Below are positions 1-6,469 of a stretch of DNA of 20,102 nucleotides, piece after piece (position 1 is the stretch's first letter; each line of letters begins with the position of its first letter). Both the position numbers and the translations under genes were made by a program. The notes below the pieces were generated by a model. That model was not told where the DNA came from. It did no database searches and saw only the letters and a list, made by a program, of their open reading frames with translations. Source of the DNA: JBDKTH01 sp964558295 (GTDB lineage Bacteria; Planctomycetota; Planctomycetia; Pirellulales; Thermoguttaceae); NCBI GenBank assembly GCA_964558295.1, contig CAZLDQ010000103.1, positions 1 through 20,102 on the forward strand, read 5' to 3'.

Positions 1-18
1 CCTATTGACGTTTCTCGC

Positions 19-126
19 TCACCGCCACTGCGCGCAAAAGCTGACGTGCACCCGCGGCAGGTAGAGGCGAATGATTTGCCATTGTCGATCCGTCAAGTCA
101 CTGGCATAATGCCGCTGAACTTCCAT
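19..126 (-). pseudogene. N-terminal remnant of an IS5-family transposase
   Basis: A 35-residue reading frame starts with an ATG at 126 and ends with TGA at 19-21. Residues 6-24 read as a HYASDLTDRQWQIIRLYLP block, which matches the typical start of IS5-type DDE transposases (Y-x-S-D-L-T-D-x-Q-W-x-x-I/L). After about residue 25 the similarity stops and the frame closes, so only the first 25 or so family residues remain and the catalytic domain is absent. Transcription would run toward base 1, so more of the element may lie outside the window. The family call rests on the motif only. It is most likely a dead insertion-sequence end, although a frameshifted copy continuing past the window edge is possible. 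Confidence 0.6.
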
Positions 127-174
127 GCTACGGCTCCTTCTCTCAGTTGATCCCAAAAGACGGGAGCCGTAGCA
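126..174 (-). promoter_or_regulatory. Hairpin sequestering the transposase ribosome binding site
   Basis: Bases 126-137 (TGCTACGGCTCC) and 163-174 (GGAGCCGTAGCA) are perfect 12-bp inverted repeats around a 25-base loop. In the minus-strand RNA the second arm contains the AGGAG ribosome binding site of the transposase remnant and reaches the T of the ATG complement at 126. Read-through RNA would therefore hide the start site, as described for several insertion sequences such as IS10 and IS200. There is no T tract, so it is unlikely to be the intrinsic terminator of the gene ending at 210. Confidence 0.55.
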
Positions 175-209
175 ACTTTTTCCGATCTACGCAATTTCAA
201 AACACGTTC

Positions 210-1103
210 TTAGTCGAGCTTGAGCTGCTTGAGGAATTTCAGGCTCTCGGGGAGTTGCTCGGTGACGGTTGGGGATTCGTCTTCGATGAAGTAGTACTGC
301 ACGCCAAGCTTTTCCGCGGTGCGAAGGACGGGGACCCAGTCGACTTGGCCGGTGCCGAGGGTGACGTCGTTCGTCAGGGCAGTGGAGCTTTGCGGGCCGT
401 TGGCCAGCGGCACGCCTTTGCGCAGGTCCTTCAGATGGAGGAGCGACCAGCGGTTGGGATACTTTTCCATGAGCTTCACGAGATCCTGGCCGGGGAGGAA
501 GGCCCAGAGGACATCCAACTGGAAGCTGACGTACTGAGGGTTGGTCTCAGTCACCAACAGGTCGAAAAGCGTGCCATCGCCATAGGGGGCGAATTCGTAG
601 CCGTGGTTGTGGTAGTAGAATTTCAGGCCATGTTGGGCCAACGCCTCGCCGGCCTTATTGAAAACGGCGGCCGCCTCACGGCATTGGGCTTCGTCAAACG
701 GCGCCTTATGGTCAATCCACGGGCAGCCGACGTACTGGAGGCCGAGGGCCTTGGCCTCGCGGGCGATCCCCTCGACGTCGTCACGATACCGCTTGTACGG
801 AAAGTGCATGGCGATCGGCTTCAGGCCGCGCTCGGTGGCCATTTTGCGGAACTCTTCCGGCGACAAGCCGTAGGTGCCGGCCAGTTCGATGTAGGTCACG
901 CCATAGCTGCGGGTCAGATCGAGCGTGCCGGGCACGTCCTTCGCAAACTGGTTGCGCAGGCTGTAAAGCTGGAGGCCGACTTTGTTGAAGAAGCCGTTCT
1001 GAGCCACCTTGCCGCAAGGCTCCGCACCAAAGGCGGTGGCTGAGACGAAGAGTACGGGAAGGACCAGCCAGGCGGTCCAGACGAAGCGAGCGTGTTTTTG
1101 CAT
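210..1103 (-). CDS. Exported sugar phosphate isomerase/epimerase-like TIM-barrel protein
   Basis: A 297-residue protein of the xylose-isomerase-like TIM-barrel superfamily (AP endonuclease family 2 fold). Residues 1-27 form a signal peptide: basic start, hydrophobic VWTAWLVLPVLFV core, then an AFGA cleavage region, so the enzyme probably works outside the cytoplasm. Family features are VGLQLYSLR (42-50), a YYHNHGYEF strand (163-171), QLDVLW (195-200), LLHLKD (221-226) and FIEDE (272-276). Acidic and histidine residues in these strands are the usual divalent-metal ligands. Exported members are common in planctomycetes; substrates are mostly unknown, and isomerisation or epimerisation of a sugar or inositol derivative is inference. 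The ATG at 1103 was chosen over an upstream in-frame ATG at 1313 because it starts the signal peptide. It has no close partner: the next gene upstream lies about 500 bp away and diverges. Confidence 0.85.
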   Translation of the reverse strand: MQKHARFVWTAWLVLPVLFVSATAFGAEPCGKVAQNGFFNKVGLQLYSLRNQFAKDVPGTLDLTRSYGVTYIELAGTYGLSPEEFRKMATERGLKPIAMHFPYKRYRDDVEGIAREAKALGLQYVGCPWIDHKAPFDEAQCREAAAVFNKAGEALAQHGLKFYYHNHGYEFAPYGDGTLFDLLVTETNPQYVSFQLDVLWAFLPGQDLVKLMEKYPNRWSLLHLKDLRKGVPLANGPQSSTALTNDVTLGTGQVDWVPVLRTAEKLGVQYYFIEDESPTVTEQLPESLKFLKQLKLD

Positions 1104-1618
1104 GATCAAGGAGCCTTTCCGAATACGGTGCGAGCCGACGCACCTGGGGAATCGAGAAACTGGCCCATTTAGCAGGTCGAACTCGCCCGTCGTGTGTTGC
1201 CGTGGGCGAAACGAGCCGGTTAAACGAAACACGGTGGACAAGCCCGACCGGCCAAATGGAGGACAACAGCCGCTTTCGATTGTAATCCGGCGGCGGCTGA
1301 CAGCAATGCGCAACCGCGCAGGAGGGGATCCGTTTCTTGCTATTCCTGAGAAAAGCCATGTCGACGGCCCCTCAGCCCTCGATCGTAACCGATTTGGTGG
1401 GCGATGCCGACTCTTTGGGGAAATGGGCGTTCCGCACTATCCGAATCTCTCCGATGGCCTATGGAGCGGGGCCCTTTGTTGATAACATGCTGAGCAAACA
1501 GTTGTCGATGGGGGGACGCCGCCCTCCATGGGTGGTGAGAGAGCCTGCCGACTGATGCGAAACGTCATACGTGTGGGCAACGAGTCGGAGATTCTCAAGC
1601 AGATGGGTTGGAGACTCG
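1104..1618. other. Divergent intergenic region without a recognised gene
   Basis: About 515 bp lie between the divergent TIM-barrel and C39-like genes. Reading frames here are short, lack recognisable motifs and resemble shadows of one another. It must hold the promoters of both neighbours, but no convincing -35/-10 pair stood out. No tRNA-like or repeat structure was seen. Confidence 0.5.
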
Positions 1619-2467
1619 ATGATGGACCTGATCGTTGGTGTGATTGTCATCCTGCTCTTTTCCACGGGCTTTGCCGTTGCCAGTGCCCGACTTGCCGCAC
1701 GTCTCTGGCCGAAAGCGGCGATTCTCTACCTTGTCGGGCTCATTGCGGCAACGATCACCTTCTGCGCTTTTCTTCATGGGCATCTGCCGCTGGCTCGCCT
1801 GCTGCCGTTTTCCAATGCCATTGTCGTAGGAAACTGGGTCCCGATCGGGGTCGGCGGGCTGGTGGGAGTGATTGCCAGCAACCGCGCGATCCCGCGATGG
1901 CGGCGTCTACTGCTGGCGTCAGGCTTGGCCGTGCTTGGCTTCTACGCCCTGTTTCGCCCCTTGCTCGACACGCCGCCTGAGTGCGTCGACCGTTGGGCCA
2001 AGGGAGGTGTCTGCCTGCAAACCAGTAGCGCCTCGTGCAGTGCCTGCGCGGCGGCCCCCCTGTTGAAGAGTGCGGGGATCGAGTCGTCGGAGACTGAATT
2101 GGTCCCGTTGTGTCTCACCGGCAAGACCGGCACGCCGACGCTTGGACTGTATCGTGGCCTGAAGCTCAAAACCCAAAACACCCCCTGGACAGTGGAGACG
2201 TTTGCGACCGATGTGGACGGCCTGTTCCGGGAAGACGCCTGGCCCGTCCTGCTCCTGGTGGTCTTGCCCCGTGGCGCGAAGGTCGACCCGCGGTATGAAC
2301 ACGAATGGGGCTGGACGCCGGGCCTCGGCCACGCCGTCGTGGTGTTTGGCCGCGCAGGCGATGACCTGATCGAGGTCGGCGATCCGTCGGTCGGCCGCGA
2401 ACACTGGCGTGTCGAAGATCTTCGCGTCCTCTGGCCTGGCTCGGGGATGCGGCTGGTGAGGCGGTAA
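1619..2467 (+). CDS. Membrane-anchored C39-like (papain-fold) cysteine protease
   Basis: The protein has 282 residues. Four hydrophobic helices come first (about 3-27, 33-52, 66-86 and 96-113), then a C39-like peptidase domain (about 130-280). The candidate triad is Cys140 in SCSACAAAPLL, His238 in GHAVVVFG and Asp255 in VGDPSVG, in the order and spacing of the C39 family. Basic residues after helix 1 (RLAARLWPK) and between helices 3 and 4 (RAIPRWRR) place those loops inside, so the protease domain should face outside. No ABC-transporter ATPase is fused or adjacent, unlike bacteriocin-processing C39 proteases. GGAG at 1610-1613 precedes two adjacent ATGs (1619 and 1622); either could be the start. 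The substrate is unknown. Confidence 0.75.
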   Translation: MMDLIVGVIVILLFSTGFAVASARLAARLWPKAAILYLVGLIAATITFCAFLHGHLPLARLLPFSNAIVVGNWVPIGVGGLVGVIASNRAIPRWRRLLLASGLAVLGFYALFRPLLDTPPECVDRWAKGGVCLQTSSASCSACAAAPLLKSAGIESSETELVPLCLTGKTGTPTLGLYRGLKLKTQNTPWTVETFATDVDGLFREDAWPVLLLVVLPRGAKVDPRYEHEWGWTPGLGHAVVVFGRAGDDLIEVGDPSVGREHWRVEDLRVLWPGSGMRLVRR

Positions 2468-2595
2468 ATGGCGTTCTCCCTACAGACGATCCGGTTGGCA
2501 CAAGCAGTTACACCCGTGAGCGGGGGTAGCAGGACTGGGTGAAGTTGCACGGCTCGGGCCGAGTCGGTAGAATCCCGCCGCGACAACAGGCCTCC

Positions 2596-2630
2596 CCTCT
2601 GCGATCCTCCGCATCCTCCGCGGCGAATCC
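2596..2630. repeat. Short tandem/dispersed repeat relic (CCTCYGC units)
   Basis: Three degenerate tandem units occur: CCTCTGCGAT (2596-2605), CCTCCGCAT (2606-2614) and CCTCCGCGG (2615-2623), followed by CGAATCC. Read on the minus strand this encodes FAAEDAEDRRGE, a peptide resembling translations of short interspersed repeats scattered through many bacterial genomes. The relic sits in the 209-bp gap between two plus-strand genes. The assignment to a dispersed family is from memory of such translations and is untested. Confidence 0.4.
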
Positions 2631-2676
2631 CTTGGGGCTGGGCGTTGTCATGAGACTGTGAATGAGGAGGTGCCGC

Positions 2677-3141
2677 ATGCGAAGCCGCGGAATGTTGCTC
2701 CTTGCGATTGGCTGGTTCGCCCTGCTGTCCCCAGCCTGGGGTGGCGGATTGGATTCGATCAGCGACGAACTGGAGGGGCTTGTCGGAACCTGGGAGATCA
2801 TCCAGTTTCAACGCGACAATCAGAACCTCGACGCCTCGGGGGTCACTTGGACGATCCGCAAGGACGCAATCCTTGTACGTTTTGAGGGCGCCAAGGGAGG
2901 CCTAGCCGGCATCGCCAAAACGCCTTATCGGCTGAGTATTACCAACACCTCGCACGGGATCGATCTGATGCCCACCTATCCGCCCAACCAAGGCAAAACG
3001 GTCCTGGGGATCTACGCCTTGGAAGGCGATACCCTCACGCTCTGTCTCCAGCGTCGCGCTGCGCCGAATCGGCCCACGGAATTCACCTCCGCACCACGGT
3101 CGAACTGTGAGCTGATCGTGCTGAAGCGGAAGAGACTCTGA
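2677..3141 (+). CDS. TIGR03067-family exported protein of unknown function
   Basis: A 154-residue protein. A signal peptide covers about residues 1-22 (MRSRGMLLLAIGWFALLSPA, then WGGG). The mature part begins with ELEGLVGTWEIIQF and ends with GIYALEGDTLTLCL, RPTEFTSAP and LIVLKRKRL, the hallmark pattern of the TIGR03067 domain, a family strongly expanded in planctomycetes with no known function. The fold is probably a small lipocalin-like beta barrel; that is inference. The start is the ATG at 2677 because a perfect AGGAGG (2665-2670) lies six bases upstream. The in-frame ATG at 2662 overlaps that site and would give a less natural signal peptide. The gene stands alone, 209 bp after the C39-like gene. 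Confidence 0.8.
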   Translation: MRSRGMLLLAIGWFALLSPAWGGGLDSISDELEGLVGTWEIIQFQRDNQNLDASGVTWTIRKDAILVRFEGAKGGLAGIAKTPYRLSITNTSHGIDLMPTYPPNQGKTVLGIYALEGDTLTLCLQRRAAPNRPTEFTSAPRSNCELIVLKRKRL

Positions 3142-3424
3142 GTGGTTTGCCGCCCACTGCTTAGTGGGGATGGTCTGATTGCTGCCGCGCTCGAGCAGGG
3201 AGACTTCCCCCCATACCAGCCCCTGATCGATTGGTTTAACGGAATTCTAGCGCCTCGCCTCTGTCAAGTTGCCACGGTTTTGCTTGACTTCCGCTCCTCG
3301 AACTCGCCGATGACCTATGTTTTTCTGATGCTGAGACCTTACCCTCTTGTCATGGTTTCATGCCAGGGGCAACCGTTTGGGCTCGGCTGGAATTAAAGGG
3401 ACATTTGCTGGGAGAGAGTGTGTC
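3142..3424. other. Intergenic region upstream of the chemotaxis receptor
   Basis: There is no credible gene in these 283 bp. A TTGACT hexamer (3284-3289) and a GCCGATGA octamer (3306-3313), one base from the flagellar sigma-28 -10 consensus, are present, but neither has a partner box at the right spacing. GGGAG/GAGAG at about 3410-3417 is the likely ribosome binding site of the receptor gene. Confidence 0.35.
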
Positions 3425-5491
3425 ATGAGTGTTGCACGAAAGATCGGTGCATTGGTGGGAATCTCGGCAATCGCCTTGATCACCATCGTCTGGCTCGGTT
3501 GGACGAGCCTGAAAGAGGCGTCGCAGAGCCTCGATCAGTTTGTTCGGGACGACTTTGAAGGGCTGATCGACAAGCAAGTCGTGCCGTTAATTGACGACGA
3601 GATGTTGCCGGTAATCAATCGGGATATTGTTCGGCTACAGAACTTGCAGCAGAGTATCGTCTTGTTGCTCGAAGCCGACCGCGATATGCACCAGGCGCTG
3701 ATTGCCGAGAAGCTGGCCCTGACAGTCAAGACGCCGCAGGGGCGGGACAAGGCCGACAAGGATAATCAGGAGAACATCGGCCAGGCAGAGGAACGAATCC
3801 GTAAGGCCTCGGCCGGATTCGATAGCCCCGAGGCCAAGAACCTCTACCAGGAGTGTCAGACGGCCTTGACCCGCTGGAAAGAGAACACCCGAAAGGTTGT
3901 CGAACTATCCCGGAAGTCGGACTCGCTCGCTGAGGCTGAGAAGCTGAGCGGCGCCGCGGCCAACGAGACGTTCCGCACCGCGCGGGGCTTGATCGATCAA
4001 CTCCAGGAAGTTCAAGGCAAGTGCATCGAGTCCTCGCTCGCCCAACTGGAGGGCACCCGGTCGCGCATCAACGACCGGGAGAAGCAGATGCAAGAGCAAA
4101 AACAGAAAGTCATCGCAAACGCAGCCGTCGTGCATGCCCGCGCAGATTCTCGGACGGCCTGGTTCCTCGCCATCGGCCTGCCGGCGGCCGTGGCGGTGAT
4201 CGGCTTGGGCGTTTACTTGGCACGTTCGATTACCGGTCCATTGCGGCTTTGCATGGAAAGCATCGTCGCCCTGGCCAACCAGGATTTCTCGCGGCGTGCC
4301 GAATATCACAGCCGCGATGAACTGGGGCAAATGGCCGACGCCATCAACCGCTCGATCGACGCGACCCGCGAGGCCTTTGACCAAATCCAGAAGGCCGCCG
4401 AGCGTGAAAGACAACTCCAGGCCCAACGGGCCGAAGAGGAACGCCGCCTGGCGGCCGAACAGCAACGCCGCGCCGCCGAGGAGGCCGAAAAGGAACGCCA
4501 ACGGATGGAGGCCGAACGCCAACGCCAGGAGCAAGAGGCAGCCAAGGAACGTCAGCGGGCTGAAGAAGAACGTCAGATGGCCGACCAACTACGTCGCAAA
4601 GTCGACCGTCTCCTCGAAGTAATCAACGTGGCCGCCCAAGGCGACCTGACCCGTCGCGTCCCAGTCGAGGGCGATGAGGCGATCGACGAACTGACCGCCG
4701 GCATCGACAAGATGTTCGATGAGTTGTCACGGATCATCGGTCAGGTGCGTGAAAGCGCCGTGCAATTCAGCGAGGGGGCTCGTGTCATTGCCGAAAGCTC
4801 TCAAACCCTCGCCCAAGGGGCCCAAGAACAAAGCAGCAGTGTTCAGGAGATGACGGCGTTGGTCGAGGAACTGAGTCATTCCATTGCCGCCGTCAAGGGG
4901 AACGCCGAACAGGCCACCACCGTGGCCGAAGAAGCGAACCGCCTGGCTCAGGAAGGCGGTCTCGCCGTGCAGAAGTCGATCGAATCGATGGGGTTGATCC
5001 GCTCCAGTTCCCAACAAATCAGCGAGATCATCCAGGTCATCGCCGAGATCGCCAGCCAAACCAATCTCCTGGCCCTCAACGCGGCGATCGAAGCCGCCCG
5101 GGCCGGAGAGCATGGCCTCGGCTTTGCCGTTGTTGCCGATGAAGTCCGCAAGCTGGCTGAGCGGTCCAATCAGGCCGCCCGGGAAATCTCCACCCTGATC
5201 CGTGAGTCAACGCAGCGTGTCGAAGAAGGCTCCGCCCTGAGCGACCAGACGGGCATGTCGCTGCGTCAGATCATCGAGGCGGCGGAAGCCACGGCACGAA
5301 AGATTGCCGACATTGCCAACGCCACCACGCAGCAGGCGACCAACGCCCAAGAGGTGGCCCGCGCAATCCAGACTATTGCCCAGGTCACCGAGCAGTCGGC
5401 CGCTGGCAGTGAGGAAATGGCCTCCAGTAGCGAAGAACTTGGCTCCCAGGCCGCGGTCCTGCGCGACTTGGTCAGCCGGTTTGAACTGTAA
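3425..5491 (+). CDS. Methyl-accepting chemotaxis protein with an inserted charged helix
   Basis: A 688-residue transmembrane receptor. Order of parts: TM1 (about 7-26); an extracytoplasmic, mostly helical sensor (27-243); TM2 (about 245-265); a HAMP domain (266-318) opening RSITGPL; a roughly 70-residue run of E, R, Q, A and K (322-393) predicted to form a single long alpha helix; a second HAMP-like segment (394-440, with GDLTRRVPVEGDEAIDEL); and the signalling domain (450-685). The conserved hairpin tip is at 541-582 (EIASQTNLLALNAAIEAARAG, then GFAVVADEVRKLAERS), the CheA/CheW contact region. No NWETF-type CheR docking tail is present; it ends SRFEL. The ATG at 3425 gives a short basic start before TM1; the upstream in-frame ATG at 3347 adds an unlikely leader. 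The ligand is unknown and no che genes are nearby. Confidence 0.93.
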   Translation: MSVARKIGALVGISAIALITIVWLGWTSLKEASQSLDQFVRDDFEGLIDKQVVPLIDDEMLPVINRDIVRLQNLQQSIVLLLEADRDMHQALIAEKLALTVKTPQGRDKADKDNQENIGQAEERIRKASAGFDSPEAKNLYQECQTALTRWKENTRKVVELSRKSDSLAEAEKLSGAAANETFRTARGLIDQLQEVQGKCIESSLAQLEGTRSRINDREKQMQEQKQKVIANAAVVHARADSRTAWFLAIGLPAAVAVIGLGVYLARSITGPLRLCMESIVALANQDFSRRAEYHSRDELGQMADAINRSIDATREAFDQIQKAAERERQLQAQRAEEERRLAAEQQRRAAEEAEKERQRMEAERQRQEQEAAKERQRAEEERQMADQLRRKVDRLLEVINVAAQGDLTRRVPVEGDEAIDELTAGIDKMFDELSRIIGQVRESAVQFSEGARVIAESSQTLAQGAQEQSSSVQEMTALVEELSHSIAAVKGNAEQATTVAEEANRLAQEGGLAVQKSIESMGLIRSSSQQISEIIQVIAEIASQTNLLALNAAIEAARAGEHGLGFAVVADEVRKLAERSNQAAREISTLIRESTQRVEEGSALSDQTGMSLRQIIEAAEATARKIADIANATTQQATNAQEVARAIQTIAQVTEQSAAGSEEMASSSEELGSQAAVLRDLVSRFEL

Positions 5492-5515
5492 TCCGTCCGG
5501 CGATGCACTGATTCA

Positions 5516-5564
5516 GAAACGGTGCCGCGACGCACTGCTGCGTCTCGGCACCGTTTCGTGTTTT
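5516..5564 (+). terminator. Intrinsic terminator of the chemotaxis receptor gene
   Basis: Bases 5516-5534 and 5539-5557 form a 19-bp stem with one mismatch around a CTGC loop. The outer part is GAAACGGTGCCG paired with CGGCACCGTTTC. GTGTTTT follows the stem. It begins 25 bases after the receptor stop codon and fits a rho-independent terminator with a short T tract. Confidence 0.7.
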
Positions 5565-5719
5565 CACGGCTGGTGATCTCCCCAGTCTTTGGAGGGCTTG
5601 GCGGGGGGCCTCGCAGGCGAGGGCCTTGTGTTGCGGCCGGGGTCGGGCTACGCTGGGAGACGGCTTCCGACGGGAACGCTGCGTCTCTCTTTCTGCTTTC
5701 CACGACTGCCCTGCCCGTT

Positions 5720-6460
5720 ATGGACGATTCGTTGTTCACGTTGCTGCTTGGCATTTCGGCCGCTGTGCTGATGGGTTTCTCCAAAACGGGGCTTCCGGGG
5801 GCGGCCACGCCGGCCGTGGCGTTGATGGCCGCAGCCTTCCCGCAGAATGCGGCAATGTCGGTCGGGGCGATGCTCCCCTTGTTGTTGATCGGCGACGTGT
5901 TTGCCGTCGTGCGCCGGGGCCGTGATGCCCAGTGGAGGCGTCTGTGGAGGCTGTTCCCCTATGTCTTGCTCGGCATGGGGCCCGGCTACTTGGTCCTCTG
6001 GTGGTTCACCGGCGAGCAACTCCGCCCCGTGTTAGGTGGGCTGGTGTTGGGACTCCTCGGCGTGGAGCTGGTGCGGCAGCGGCTTGGCTGGACCGAGATC
6101 CCCGAACGCTGGTGGGTCGTCGGGTCGACCGGCTTTTTGGCCGGATTTGCCACGGTTGTCGGCAACGCCGGCGGCCCGGTGATGAGCCTTTACTTGCTCA
6201 GCCAAGGGCTGGCCAAAGAAGCCTTCATCGGGACCTGCGCCTGGTTCTTTTTCCTGCTCAACTTGAGCAAGGTGGTCCCCTTTTGGTCAGCCGGCATGCT
6301 CAACCGCCAGACGCTCTCCATCGGGCTGACGCTCGGCCCGGTAACCCTCGTTGGCGGCCTGTTCGGGCTCTGGCTCCTCCAGCGTATTTCCCAGCGTTCA
6401 TTCAACGCCATGATGCTGCTGTTAGCCGCGCTGGCCGGCGTCTGGCTGATCGCGATGTAA
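5720..6460 (+). CDS. TauE/SafE-family membrane permease (sulfite/anion exporter-like)
   Basis: A 246-residue, almost entirely hydrophobic protein with about eight membrane helices in two repeated halves. The first half carries GFSKTGLPG (19-27) and the second GNAGGPVMSLYLL (148-160), the two family signatures that face each other across the pore. Family members move sulfite, sulfoacetate, taurine-derived anions or related compounds; the substrate cannot be read here. The start ATG at 5720 gives a short hydrophilic MDDS before helix 1. The open frame extends back to 5522, but that part lies over the terminator hairpin and reads as non-coding. No clear Shine-Dalgarno sequence precedes it. The gene converges with the autotransporter gene, only 9 bp apart, with no room for a terminator between them. 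Confidence 0.85.
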   Translation: MDDSLFTLLLGISAAVLMGFSKTGLPGAATPAVALMAAAFPQNAAMSVGAMLPLLLIGDVFAVVRRGRDAQWRRLWRLFPYVLLGMGPGYLVLWWFTGEQLRPVLGGLVLGLLGVELVRQRLGWTEIPERWWVVGSTGFLAGFATVVGNAGGPVMSLYLLSQGLAKEAFIGTCAWFFFLLNLSKVVPFWSAGMLNRQTLSIGLTLGPVTLVGGLFGLWLLQRISQRSFNAMMLLLAALAGVWLIAM

Positions 6461-6469
6461 GGGACGCCC

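Noticed and set aside
147..1043. Long plus-strand frame of 298 codons opposite the TIM-barrel gene
   Set aside because: It mirrors the codon pattern of the minus-strand gene, has no signal peptide or known motif, and lacks a ribosome binding site.
3284..3313. TTGACT and GCCGATGA as sigma-70 or sigma-28 promoter boxes for the chemoreceptor
   Set aside because: The octamer is close to the sigma-28 -10, but no TAAA-like -35 is at the right distance, and TTGACT has no -10 partner 16-18 bases on.
3142..3396. 84-codon plus-strand frame after the TIGR03067 gene
   Set aside because: It begins directly at the previous stop, has no motif or start-site signal, and its composition is not protein-like.
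6100..6130. Idea that the window contains a defence, toxin-antitoxin or CRISPR system
   Set aside because: No repeat-spacer array, nuclease, helicase or toxin-antitoxin pair was found anywhere in the window.
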